DNA of 64,000 nucleotides, taken from positions 2,232,001-2,296,000 of the forward strand of contig JACGCN010000006.1 of NCBI GenBank assembly GCA_014905825.1. Direction: 5' to 3'. The notes beneath the pieces are model-generated. The model was given only the letters and a program-made list of their open reading frames with translations. It searched no databases and was not told the DNA's origin. Shown in pieces: positions 1 through 13,900 of the stretch. The first letter of the stretch is position 1. Each line of letters starts with the position of its first letter. The position numbers and the translations under genes are program-made. This DNA is from Lyophyllum atratum (taxonomy: Eukaryota > Basidiomycota > Agaricomycetes > Agaricales > Lyophyllaceae).

Positions 1-999
1 CGCAGCCTGTGGAGTCTGTAGGGGGTCCCCACCATCAGTCGGGGTGCCCGGTCGGTACTCCGACCGAAGGTACGTTGTCCCTGGGTTGGGCACAGGAAGC
101 GGTGCCACGGACGGGGCGTACATGCCTTCGGTGTCGTCGAGCTCGAGCTCGGCAGCAGGACTCGCTCGGCTGACGCTCGTTTGTATGTAGCGGATGGTAG
201 AGTTGGGGATCGGAAGTGGCGGAACGCTGGTGGCTACAGAGGGCGCATAGGAACCAAGGGTTCGTGTGAACCCTATGTGCCCGCCCGGGACGCCAAAGTA
301 TTCAGCCCGCGAACCCTCTTCGCCGCTGGACTGCTCCTCGATGGTAGAGAGGCGGTGGTCGCTGATGTCGCGGTTATTTCTCTCAATACGGCTGTCTGGG
401 ATTAGGGATGCAGGCGGGGTGGGAAGGAGGATGGTTTTCGGCGGTGGGGATTCGGAGGAGTCGGCTTCGCCTATGGGGAAGACACTGGGGAGATAGTGAC
501 GATGGGGAGAATTGGACCCAGTCTCGGACTCGCCCTCCAGGAAGAAGCTGGGGGGTGACGGTGGACGGCTTGGGCGGATGGCAGGAGTGGAGACAACCGG
601 GCCTTGGATGGATCGGGAGGTGTTGCGGGGTTCAAGGGTGGGGGATTGGTAGTGGCGGACGTGCGGGGGGACAGAGCGAGATGTTCTGCGGCGGCGCTCG
701 CGCTTGGGCCGCGAAGGCTGGACAGTTTCGGAGGCGAGGAGACCAAGGGCGGTCCACAGCAGGACTACAAAAGTTCGCTGGAGATTAGCTGTAAAGTATA
801 GGTCCACTGCCACCCGCAGTGCGTAGGCGAGATAGTGATCAGGGGTGGAGGCGTTGCTGCTAGAGTTTGAGAGCAGGTGCACGGCAGCGCCCTCCCACAG
901 GCCCAGGAGAACAGGCCCAAGCCTGCCAAGCGGTTCTTGGAGGCCTTCGAGGAAAAGACGGAGGCCAAGGCCAGTTACGATTGAGAGAAGGACGTCCAT
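1..999 (-). CDS. Hypothetical protein with N-terminal hydrophobic segments, 3' end beyond window
   Basis: An uninterrupted minus-strand frame of 333 codons runs from ATG at 999 to the left window edge, so the C-terminus is missing. The first ~40 residues and residues ~75-95 are hydrophobic and could be membrane segments. A basic cluster (KRERRRR) follows near residue 103, and the rest is Ser/Pro/Thr-rich and probably disordered. This pattern resembles small membrane-anchored basidiomycete proteins of unknown function. I do not recognise a domain. The length without a stop, together with GC-rich third positions, supports coding. The start is the first ATG in the frame; an upstream exon cannot be excluded. 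Confidence 0.6.
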   Translation of the reverse strand, partial: MDVLLSIVTGLGLRLFLEGLQEPLGRLGPVLLGLWEGAAVHLLSNSSSNASTPDHYLAYALRVAVDLYFTANLQRTFVVLLWTALGLLASETVQPSRPKRERRRRTSRSVPPHVRHYQSPTLEPRNTSRSIQGPVVSTPAIRPSRPPSPPSFFLEGESETGSNSPHRHYLPSVFPIGEADSSESPPPKTILLPTPPASLIPDSRIERNNRDISDHRLSTIEEQSSGEEGSRAEYFGVPGGHIGFTRTLGSYAPSVATSVPPLPIPNSTIRYIQTSVSRASPAAELELDDTEGMYAPSVAPLPVPNPGTTYLRSEYRPGTPTDGGDPLQTPQAA

Positions 1000-1080
1000 T
1001 GGGGAGGGCTGTGTGTTAGAAGCGTTGGAGGGATATGCATTGCACTGGAGGGCCACGATGTCTGTGCATGCTCTGCCACT

Positions 1081-1446
1081 ATGTATAGTCCCAACCTCGT
1101 GTTTGAAATAAACTCCCTGCTCCGATCAACACGGAGCTCATTCTCCTCAGCCGTGCACTCCAATGAATTATGAGTCCTCCCTTCAAAATCTGGGCCCTCG
1201 TACGCGTCCCCAAGCCCTCTAGTCTCGCCTCGCACAATTCCTCGTTGGTGCCTCATCCCTTCCCGCGACGTCATCTGCAATCCCGCCTCCACCGACTACC
1301 GACGAAATCGCGCAAATATTGCACACAACACCGTGCACATGATCCACGGCGCGAACGAATACCTGCTCATTCACTTCCAACAGGATACGAGCAAGGCAAG
1401 GACAGATCGCGTACGGCTGGAGGACGCGTATCAGCGGCAGTGTTGA
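1081..1446 (+). pseudogene. Possible frameshifted LYR-type (LYRM7/MZM1-like) small gene
   Basis: ATG at 1081 opens 24 codons (contains SLLRSTRSSF), after which a GT donor at 1153 and a CTCTAG acceptor at 1222 join in phase to a second frame rich in Pro/Thr (TTDEIAQILHTT). That frame stops at 1340-1342. An overlapping frame (ANEYLLIHF, then DRVRLED) runs on to a stop at 1444-1446. Order and character recall small LYR-motif complex III assembly factors, whose tail follows such a helix. Joining the last two frames needs a 1-nt shift, so this is either a decayed gene, an assembly error or chance. A minus-strand frame overlaps part of it. Confidence 0.25.
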
Positions 1447-1807
1447 ACTGGGACGCTCATGTTGGGTATACGGATTATTGAACGTAGCGGGAGGATTCCA
1501 TTCTCATACCTTCATCTCCATATAATTTCCGATACGCACCATTCAATATAGAACGCTGGGACCCTGGTCGTGCTTTGGATACATTTGAATGGACACTAAT
1601 TCGCGCGTTGTTGGGATGATACGACGCGTCTTGGCACCCGGATCAGACACCTCTTAGGTTTACCCAAAATCTACCCTCAACCACAGGTGTGAAGTGAGCT
1701 AGCAACAACCAAATCCACTTTCTGTCACATACGCAGACATTGATCACATCGCATCGAACCACCGCGCCATCTCGCGACTTCCTGAATCATGACATGAAAC
1801 GAAAACC

Positions 1808-2341
1808 ATGGCGAAGCGGCGCTCCCTCAAACAAAAAGCCCACTTCAAATATATCACTCAACTCGCAAGAGAAAAAAAGCGGGCCAACAAGGAGAATAAG
1901 GAGAACAACCCCACTAATACCCCACCTGTCCTGCAACCCGTCGACCCCCTAGAACGAGCGCGAACGTCCGCAAGGGCCGCGAACATCCGTGCTGCTGAGG
2001 CCGAGATTCTTCTGGAGAGGGAGAGGGGCAAGAACCAGACGCTGGCGAGGGAGAACAAGAAACTTCGGGTGGATCTTGAGGCTGCTACGCGACCCCAGGA
2101 GCCGCTGTACAGGTCGCAGGAGCTAGGAGACATGGAGGCTTCCGGCCACTCTCACTCGGCCCTCATAGCGGAAAATGACGCGCTCGCTCTGGAGGTCGTA
2201 CGTCTGAGAGCGTCCGTTCAGCAGCTTTCTGACGATATGCGCGTTCTGCAAGGAGAGATAGACTCGTCTCGGGGTGGCTTAATGCCAACGGGTTGGAAGG
2301 TGTATGCGCCAGGGAATGGAGCTCCTACGCTGGTTGGATGA
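1808..2341 (+). CDS. Coiled-coil hypothetical protein, 177 aa
   Basis: A single-exon frame with ATG at 1808. The first ~30 residues are very basic (Lys/Arg-rich) and could act in nuclear targeting or nucleic-acid contact. Residues ~60-95 and ~115-155 are rich in Ala, Glu, Leu and Arg with heptad-like spacing (AAEAEILLERERGKNQTLA; ALEVVRLRASVQQLSDDMR), suggesting two coiled-coil segments split by a Pro-containing linker. The tail is Gly-rich. No enzyme motif is visible and I do not recognise the family. It converges with the Hsp70 gene. Confidence 0.6.
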   Translation: MAKRRSLKQKAHFKYITQLAREKKRANKENKENNPTNTPPVLQPVDPLERARTSARAANIRAAEAEILLERERGKNQTLARENKKLRVDLEAATRPQEPLYRSQELGDMEASGHSHSALIAENDALALEVVRLRASVQQLSDDMRVLQGEIDSSRGGLMPTGWKVYAPGNGAPTLVG

Positions 2342-2837
2342 CGACGGATGCTCTGCCCCACTTCAGCACGCAGAAATCTATTGCACGGACTTAGTAGTAT
2401 ACCTTAATACGAGTAATAAGACGCGTCTCTCCGCAGTGCTGCCCTGCTGTAACACGAATCCGACGTCGGAAGAAACGCTGCTCACACCTCTGAACGATAC
2501 GAACAAGGTTCCATGGACCTCAGGATGTTCATGCTCATGCAAGGTCAATTCCATAACAGAATTTCAATGATATGAATTACAACTGAGGGGGGCGTGAGTA
2601 CTATTCGTAATGATATAATAGAGGATAGATAGCAAGTAGGGTCCGTGAAGTCTACTTTTAGGAAGCGAACTGTCATGCGTGTGGGCGTCGTAGGCTAGCT
2701 GTAACCAAAGCATGAGCCATAATGATTAGATGCGTAATGCTATGGATGATGATGAGAGCGTGTGTTGATGCCAAAATCGAAGACCGTCTAAAAGAGAAGT
2801 GAGATGGGAGGGGAGGGGGGAGAACGAGAGGGAGAAT
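2342..2837. other. Intergenic spacer between convergent genes
   Basis: About 500 bp between two convergent stop codons. AT-richer than the flanking genes, it should hold both 3' UTRs and poly(A) signals. I see no coding frame or RNA gene in it. Confidence 0.5.
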
Positions 2838-5306
<2,469 letters not shown>

Positions 5307-5400
5307 TGTGGATGGGAATAATGGAGAAGGTGAAGGTGAAGTTCAGAATTTTTCGCGCCAGGTAGGTAATACGTGACTTTTTTGCCGAGCGGATTTACCC

Positions 5401-5413
5401 GAACGTTCAAGAA
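5401..5413. promoter_or_regulatory. Heat-shock element (3-unit HSE)
   Basis: GAACGTTCAAGAA fits nGAAnnTTCnnGAAn exactly, the binding site for an Hsf1 trimer. It lies 95 bp upstream of the mtHsp70 ATG and 143 bp upstream of the divergent phosphotransferase ATG, in a spacer of only 249 bp, so it could drive either or both genes. Hsp70 genes are classic Hsf1 targets. Confidence 0.75.
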
Positions 5414-5555
5414 CAACACGTGGCTTCGGCGTTAAGAATCAGCTGCGGTGTTACGTATGACACCGGACGACTGATCGCCGAATACCGAAAGTATCATGAA
5501 TGGCATCCACTAAAAGATGTGAACTTCGGTTTGGCCTCACTTCTTCACTGCTACC

Positions 5556-7032
5556 ATGTCCAGCAGTGCTGCACCCAAGAAGATTGGCGGCGAGTATGGC
5601 GAAGTCAGAGCTAATGTAGATATCGCAAGCCTCAATATATACCTTGCGCGGCACGCGCCTGGGATCAAGACTCCGGTGGACGTCCTACAGTTTAAAGTAG
5701 GTCCATATGCTTATGTACACCTGCATCTTGTTCACGGTCTACAGTTTGGCCAGGTACGATCTACTCTACCACAGTAATCACTTAGCCATAACTGCGAAAG
5801 CATAGTCCAATCCTACCTACTTCTTGACCGACGCAAGGTGTGCCGATCCCCACCGGAAGCAAATGCAGACGGGCTGACGAACATATAGTGGCACAAAGTT
5901 TGTTCTACGGAAGAAACCTGCTGGCCAGCTCCTCTCAAAAACTGCACATCAAGTAGAACGCGAATATACCATGCTACACGCGCTTTACGGATACAACCTA
6001 CGGCCAAGCACTCCCGCCGCTCGGCGGATACCCGTACCAGAGCCCATTTTGCTCTGCGAGGATAACACGGTCATTGGAACACCATTCTATGTCATGGAAT
6101 TCCTTGATGGGCGCATCTTTACCGATACCCGAATGCTAGAAGTTTCTTCCCAGGACCGACACGAATGGTATTGCAGCAGTTAGTCCTATAACATCTGTAT
6201 TCTCACCCACATGATATAGCTGGCTGTCCGTTGTCAAAACACTAGCGAATCTTCACTCCATCTTACCTGAAAGCGTTGGCCTATCGAAATTTGGCCCCTC
6301 CACCGACTACTTCCCACGGCAAATCAAATCTCTTTCTCGTGTTTCGAGCGCGCAGGCAGCAGTGGAAGATGTCGAAAGCGGAAAACCTATCGGAAATATA
6401 CCATGTTTTGAAGAACTTGTTGGTTGGTACCAGAAGAATTTACCAGACGAGAAGAAGACCGGGCTTCGCATCGTCCACGGAGACTATAAGCTGGATAACC
6501 TCATCTTCCACCCAACTGAAAACCGTGTTATCGGTATCTTAGACTGGGAGATGTGCACCCTCGGTAGCCCTGTGAGTTTGCACCAATGTCTGCCCATAGA
6601 CAAGCTCATTTCTTTTAGCTCGCAGATCTGGGAAATATGACTCTACCTTGGTCGATAGATATGAAGGATATTCCGACCAATATCCCCTTCACGATGCGGG
6701 GCTTTGGAGGAGCGGCAACAGACGCCCCAATTGCAGTTCAGGACCTGGAGAAGGAATACTGTCGACTTACGAATCAGCCATATCCCATACCAGAAATGGT
6801 TTTCGTGCGAAGCTGGACATTGTTCAAGGTGAGTTGGGAAGAACTTGCACACATGTCATACTCACATACCCCTTTATAGTTGGCTGTCATCTCTCAAGGC
6901 ATCGCAGCTCGTTATGCTCGTCGCCAGGCTAGTTCTGAGCATGCATACATGCATGTCAGTGGATTCCCGGTTGTTGGGAAGCTGGCAAAGATTGTTGTTG
7001 AGAAACAAGGGATCACTTCTGCTAAACTTTGA
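5556..7032 (+). CDS. APH-family phosphotransferase, ACAD10/ACAD11 N-domain type
   Basis: Seven exons (5556-5696, 5745-5753, 5806-5837, 5889-6167, 6220-6571, 6619-6828, 6880-7032) give 391 aa. The protein is a single aminoglycoside-phosphotransferase-like kinase domain: an ATP-binding lysine region (TKFVLRKKP), the catalytic loop HGDYKLDN at residue 240, and the metal-binding ILDWE. The closest familiar architecture is the kinase half of ACAD10/ACAD11, which phosphorylates 4-hydroxyacyl-CoA during 4-hydroxy acid breakdown; in fungi it is often a stand-alone protein. No acyl-CoA dehydrogenase domain follows here. Exon 2 is only 9 nt (Phe-Gly-Gln) but is needed to keep phase. Substrate is inferred from the family only. 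Confidence 0.85.
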
Positions 7033-7273
7033 CAAAATCAATACATGTATAAGTGCTGCTGGAGCTCTCTACGATGAGCTGAGATTCTGTATCATGTTAA
7101 GGTCTGACGAAAGAAGACGAAGTCCATCAAATACATTGTAAACCTGGGGCAGGGCCCGCTTATATCCCGATTATGATGTAAGAGGCCGCATTCGTCGCGA
7201 TCGCCCGAGTGCATTTGCCTTCAACATCTTTCAATCTTTCTTGTCAACAACAAAGCTCTCTCAGGTGGGCAAC

Positions 7274-10200
7274 ATGCCCGTCAACGCCCTTACCACTGAA
7301 GCTGGTCTCAAGGTTGGGCCCGTCGTCTTCGAGACCCTCATCAAGCACTACTTTGATCGACACAAGAAAACTACCCCAGACGGAAAGCCAATCACTCCTC
7401 TAAGGCACGATGAATTGATGTACGATGAAGTATTTAATGTTGTAAAAGTGAGCAGAAATACTGTTGTCTTAGTATCGCCGTCTGACAGGCTGCCGAAAGT
7501 CTTTCCTGCGTGCAGCCAGTTTGTACGTTCTGTTGCTACGTCTTGGTGAACTTATCTAACCCACTCCAAGCCATACAGTAGAAGACGTGCAAGGTAAGAT
7601 GTTTTTATATCTTGATGCGTATCATAATCCTCATCTCTGAACATCCACCAGGCTTCGCGAATACGCGTACGCCTTCACCACCATGGGTCCATGTCGTTCG
7701 GCTCATGGTCCCCATGGCCTCATGCGACGAGGCCGCAAAGTACCTCATAACAGCCCTGGGAGGAGAGGAAACTGCTCGGCGCGTCGTTGGCGGAGTCAAG
7801 TGGTGGCAGGTCCGGGGCATTACCGGGTACGTTCAACCAAGGTTCCAGGTCTTCAACGTGAAGCGCTTACATCCTCGTTGTACGTTGTACAGGGTGGATG
7901 CTCAATGGATCACTGCCAAGAAGGACTGGCAAGAGGCGAAACGTCGACACAAGATGCAGGAGAAAGCAAACGTCACGGAACCGATACCATCCTCCGCTGA
8001 TACCTCCACCGAGAAAATTCCCAGCTCCGGGACTTATCAAAAATACATGGACGACATGCCATGTATCCTGTACTCTCATGGGGGTGGATATTCTTGTTCG
8101 CATATGACCTTCAAGTTTCTCTTCTGATGCTTTATAGGCGGCTACTATTTCGGAAGTGTTGATCAAGAACGGTACTTTATCGTTACCCCTACCGAACAAT
8201 CATAACAATCTAATGCGGACCATCTTTTTAGTTATAGTATTCAACGACACGCTCGCAAGATTGGTGGGCGTGTATTTGGTGCGCGAAAAACCTGTATTTC
8301 TCAATACCCTCTAATTCAACGACGCCAAAAGCTGTAAACTATCGACTGGCTCCGCAATACCCTTTCCCTTGCGCGTTACAGGACCTCTTAGCGGCGTGTA
8401 AGCGCCTCCCGGTCTCTCTCCTATTTCTTACTAAGTTTCCCTTCGAAAGATCTATTCCTTATTCGACCACCCCCGGGCACTGCCCATTGCCCTGTGGAAC
8501 CCTCGCGTATCGTCATCGCTGGTGATTCAGCGGGTGGAGGCCTTTCTCTCGCCCTTCTTCAAGTCATCCGTGACAGTAATTTGCCCATGCCTGCGGGTGG
8601 TGTGCTTATTTCTCCATGGTGCGACCTAACGCACTCCCTCCCTAGTGTTCATACCAATACATCCACGGTATGTTTCTGCCCCTCGGTTCCTGCACATTAA
8701 ACGTATTCCCATAGGACGTGATGCCCGAATGGGGGCTATCCTTGCAGAAGCCTAGTGTGCTATGGCCGCCGCCTCCAGAAGAATTCTCTAATCGTGTTCA
8801 CGCTTCTTTGAGGTCGCGTATTCGCGAAGTTTTCCGGACAGACCAACCCTATGATCCCACAGCCACTATGCTCTCTATGGCACAATCCCCAATACCAGCA
8901 GGGCGTCCTGTCGATGTCGGTACTACCACCTCTCTTCCCACATCGCACCCTCACTGCGACCAATCCATATCACTTCTGGCTCGTTCTGGCGAGCGTTTGT
9001 CTACTACCAATCAGCTGCACATGTACACTCAGAACAGCCTCCTTGCACACCCCCTCGTTAGCCCTGTATTGTCCTATCTTGGCGGCCTACCGCCTCTGTT
9101 AATCATCGCCAGTGACAAGGAGGTTCTGAGGGATGAGATTGTCTATACGTGGGTTGAATTAATACCAAACAGTGCAGGAATTGGTTGACCGTCTATTTGA
9201 CAATAGGGCCCATAAGGCTGCTAATCCAGACAAATACCCCATCAACGATCAAACGCGGGCACTCTACCCTGCCCTTAATGGAATAGAAGGTCGCCACCAG
9301 GCGACGAAAGTTCACTTACAGGTTTACGATGGTAACTTGTCCTACCTGAGTCTACCTTATTATTCGCTGATTACGTGGACAGATGCAGCCCATGTTTTAC
9401 CTGTCCTGTTCTCGTTCACGACTCCTGCTAAATTTTGTTTCCGAGCCATTGCAACGTTTTGCAGACACGTCACTGGGGTCGCCCCGTCTCCCTCGAGCCC
9501 TCCTTCAAGCCCCCTGAACTCATCCTTCCCGAGTCTGGTGCAGCGATCGTCCTTTGGGACCAGGAATTCCAAAACTAAGACGCGGAAAGCATCATATAAG
9601 ACTACCACAAGCACCGATGCAGAAGAGAGTCAGACTGGCACTTCAACTACCTCGGAGCCACCCAGGAGGCAGTCCTTAAAACGCTCGTTATCCTCCAGCA
9701 TTTATCGTGCAACCTCTATGATACGCCCACGACCATCTTCCCGAGCACGAAGCGAAGTTGGCGTACCTGGAGCTGTTGCAGAGACCCCACCGCCCCTCCC
9801 GCAGCGAGAAGATTCGACGACGTCGAGCGACGTTGGAGGTCCTCGGTTCCAAAGTGATCCGTCTACACCTCGGAAGATAGAGGATATTAGCGCTCTTACC
9901 GCAGGTCACCCTTATGTCTACGGATCCTCTCCGGTTAGTGCAAGCGATGAACCGCAATGAACTTGTTCCTGACAATGGACCTAGGACACCGCATGGGATG
10001 GCGCCATGATACGAGAGCGCATCTCTACCCAGGGGATTATCCGGCCACTGGAACCCGAGCTTGAACTCGAGGCCCTGTCCGTCAATCACGAAACAATCGG
10101 CCGGATGTCTGAGCTCACGCTACGCCGGTATCTTGACGCGCGACTAAAATTCGATAAGAAGTTCGCGCACACGATTCTACAAATCGAACGAGACCGACGG

Positions 10201-10662
10201 CACAATCTGAAGCTCGCCAAAAAGGACACCAAACGGAATATGGCTCTTCTCCATCATTCTCTCATGCGTGAAGGGGGGAGTGGTGAGGCTGGCCGGGCGA
10301 CTCCGCACGGAATCAAGGAGGGTCTGCTTCCGTCGACTGGGAGTTGGAACTGGGCATGGATTCTTGATGGGGAAGAGCGACCTCCTCCTAGCAGCATTGT
10401 CGCAAGACGAGACACCGCTGAGGCACGACGCTTGGCCAAGGTTGCTGATCAATCTCTTCTGCAGGAGGATCAAGCGCTGAGCGGGAACAGATTTTGGTCG
10501 GCGGTTGTGGACTTTTTAACTATTACGCCTGACAGGGATAAACCCGAGTCGACCAACGTTGTGCCACGCCTGACTAAACGCGCATCGGTGTTGTCTCGAT
10601 TTCTCAGTCGAGAACGTCTCGTGCCTCGGAAGGAGAGGAATTACGCGCAGCCCGTGCTTTAG
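7274..10662 (+). CDS. Alpha/beta hydrolase (HSL-type, Abhydrolase_3) with long C-terminal extension
   Basis: Thirteen exons were joined in phase to 921 aa (7274-7447, 7473-7522, 7571-7593, 7652-7826, 7893-8083, 8138-8171, 8232-8278, 8332-8397, 8450-8667, 8715-9148, 9207-9331, 9383-9933, 9985-10662). The oxyanion motif HGGGYYFG starts at residue 203, the nucleophile is Ser280 in GDSAGG, and likely acid and base are Asp460 (SDKEVLRDE) and His516 (DAAH), as in hormone-sensitive-lipase-type esterases. After ~540 the protein becomes Ser/Thr/Pro-rich, followed by a charged helical region (residues ~730-760) and a basic tail. That extension of ~380 residues has no recognisable domain. It probably hydrolyses an ester or lipid; substrate is unknown. 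Confidence 0.85.
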
Positions 10663-10988
10663 GTCGTGTTCATTATCCTAATTTACTTGTAAGTAACCAT
10701 GTTGTTTATGTTGTAGTACACTCGTTGTAATATCTGTTTCCTATGGCCTTCACCTTGCCTTCCCCTGAACAATTAAAATGGTGCTCGCGGCATTGCAAGA
10801 CCCGAGTCTCTCGAAGAATTCACGTACTCATATTAGTCCATCGATCTCTTTGTTGTGGACGAGATACAAACTCAAGTACGTTGCCTCCTCACTGTCGGGT
10901 CGGATGTCCGAGAACAATGCTAACATACAATTATACAATGCATATACGACAACAAGAACGCAGGAGACTAATGCAGAGATATATCAGG
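10663..10988. other. Intergenic spacer between convergent genes
   Basis: 326 bp between the stops of the hydrolase and CTR9. AT-rich in part; it should hold both 3' ends. No coding signal seen. Confidence 0.5.
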
Positions 10989-13900
10989 TCATGACATCTC
11001 GTCATCTGTATCAGAGAGCATCGCTTTACTTTTGCTAAACAGTGGCACGATTAGTTGGCTTGACTGGATATTTACATATGACGAATTCACGTACAACTGC
11101 TTCTTCTGAGGTCTCGTCGCCTCCTCCTCATCATCATCTCTGACTACCCGTTTCTTCGCAGCGCGCTGGAGGAAAGAACCGGTTCAGACTCAGGTTCTAT
11201 ACAAAAATTTTGACCATACCTTCTTCGCCGGTTTCTCAGCATCGTCATCCTCACTGAATACAGCCTGCTCTTCCATATCCCCTTCAGCTTCAGAAGCAGG
11301 TTTCTTTAGTTTTCCTCGCCTCTTCTTCTTTGGCTCGCCCTCTTCCCCGCTACCTACGTCAGTCTTGGGTTTCCGGGTTTTCTTCGGCTTCCGCTCACGC
11401 TCCTCGTCGCTCTCCATTCTAACTTCCCTCGTCCACTCCATTGCTTGCTCTCGTGCTTTCTTCCTTTCTTCCGCCAACTCTTCTGCCTCCTTCCGCAATT
11501 CGGTCATCCGCACACGCTGGGTGCTTGTCAGACATCAATGAACATGACATGAAGGTCGTGACTCACTTCTTGTGCCTCCAGGCGATCCTTCTCCTCCTGA
11601 CGCTTGCGTCTCGCTGCGTCAACCCTAGCCTGTGCGTCCGCCTCGAATTGCCGTTGCGCCGCGAGGTGTTCGTCGCCTTTCCGCAACATGTTATCGCCGT
11701 ATTTCCGACGCTGGTCCGCGATGTCTCGATTGTAAGGGACCATGGGCGACTTATCGGATGCCAGCGATGCGAATAACCTAAGAAGAATCAATAAGACATG
11801 CTTGATAAAGGCATTAATAAGCACACCTCTGTGCATGAGCGGCCTGATCAATGACTCGTTGTAGGTCGCGCAAAGAGCGCTTGGCTGCACTAATTGCAAA
11901 CAACATTTCCGCGGCTTTCTGCTGGATCATGGCAATATTGTAGACAATTGCCTTGTCATTCGGTTGTATGTGGTATGCCTGTGTTTCAGACCATCGTAAG
12001 ATTTATGGAAGACCGCAGATACGCCGATAAGCATACCATTTGAACATATCGCAGGGCTTGGTTCATTGCTATAAATGATTGATCCTTTGTTGCTTTTGCA
12101 TACCAAGATCTACACAGACAAAGCAGGATTGGCACGTTGTGACCGTCATGATAACGTGTCAAAGCCGTCTCATACTACATAAGAACAGTGAGGAGCAACA
12201 TCAGACCGCAAGGAAATAACAACTCACGCTTTCGATCGCCCGGTCAAATTCATCGCGGGCATAATAACAATGCCCCATGTTGAAATAGACGCTACCATCG
12301 TCGATTGACTCTCGGACTTTCGCGAAGACGTCAAGGGCTTCACGCGCATTTTTCAGACGCTTCTGTGCCTCATCCGCTCCGGTTGGGCTAAGCGCACCGC
12401 CAAGAGAGCCGAGGGCATCTTCGGCTGTTACGATAGCCAGTCCTTGTGCAGCGAAAGCACATAGTGGGTCGAGATGTAACGCCTTCTCATAGAATTCTGC
12501 AGTTCGTTGGAAGCCGCGCCGGCGCTCTTCTGTGCCCTTGGATGTCGTGTCGCGGCTTTCGCGAGCTTGGTGGTACATGATCCAACCGGCCGCGCAGAGC
12601 GAGTAGACGTCATGCTTATCGTGATCTTTCAGTGTTGCAAAAACGAAATCTTTGGCGGGTTTCGGAAGGTTCGTCTGGATCAGGAAGTAGGTATAGAATG
12701 CACGAAGATTGAGGTTATTGTTTTGCGAGGCAAGACATTGTTTAAGGAGGTCGTGAGCGTCGTTGTGACGGTTGAGGTTTGCAAGCATCTGAGCTTGGCG
12801 AATTTTGGCTGTTACACATCGGGTCAAAGGTGTTCAAGTAAGGTCATCAAAGGGGTAGCATACCGTCCACATATTCGGGGTGCCGTGATACGAGCTTATC
12901 ATATGCGTCGTTTGCAAAGGACTCCTCTCCTTGGTCCTCGTACACTCTGGCCAGGTTATACAAGACTGTAGTCGATATAGCTTCCCCTGCGTCAGTCCCA
13001 AGTCCAGATGCGCTGATGAGAGCTTTCTCATAGAGTGACCTTGCGTCCGGGAAGTGTTCTTCCAAATGATGTAGGGCCGCAATGTTATTCAAGAGGCGAG
13101 GGTCAATGCGTCCAGTACCTTCGCTGATCCGGAGGGTCTCCTTAAGGGCTTTTCCCATCCGCTCTAGGCTCTCGCCTTGCCATAGACGTGCAATCTCAAC
13201 ATGCATTTCCATATCTTCGGTGATGTTGCGCGACGCCTTTGTTGGAGGTTGTCCACTTGTACGGACATCTTCAATTTCGAGGCCTTTGGCGACGCGATCG
13301 AAAAGATCGCGTGCCTTAGTCCGTTCTTGAGCGACGTCAGAACTGGAAACGCCAGGGCGTGGGTGGGCGCGAAGTGACGCAAGCATCACGGTCGCTTCCA
13401 TAGAACGCTGGGGGTTCGGCGCCTGGAGAAGGGTGTCCAGTGTGTGAATGGCCGCGGCCATCTCATCTAATAATGCGTATCAGTTAACAAGTTACATGAA
13501 GTCCTTGTAGCGACTTTGGCTGACCGTTCTGCATTTGCATTTGAGCTAACCCGATTGCGCCTAAGATGTGTTTGGGCTGCCCTTCAACAGCTGAAGAGTA
13601 ATACTTCGTAGCATGGGTCACTGAGCCTTCGGCATGCGACACACGGCCTGCCCTCAAATACCCTTCGGTGAGGACAGTGAGTGTGTCGGCGAACTGGATG
13701 GTTCGCTCCGCGAGTTTCAGGGCCTGTGAAGGAAGGTGAACAGGTTGATCATGAGATCACAACACACTTACTCGTGTGTAGTTACCCTTCCGTAAAAATA
13801 CCTCACATAATGCATTGGCGGCGGCAGCACTTCTTTGGTTGGCATTGAAAGCCTCCCCGATGAGCTTTGTACCTTGCAGGAAGAGATTTGTCCGATCAGT

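Noticed and set aside
975..1292. 105-aa minus-strand frame
   Set aside because: Overlaps the start of the 1-999 gene in another frame and the LYR-like pieces; lacks motifs. An upstream exon role for the 1-999 gene was considered but no good junction was found.
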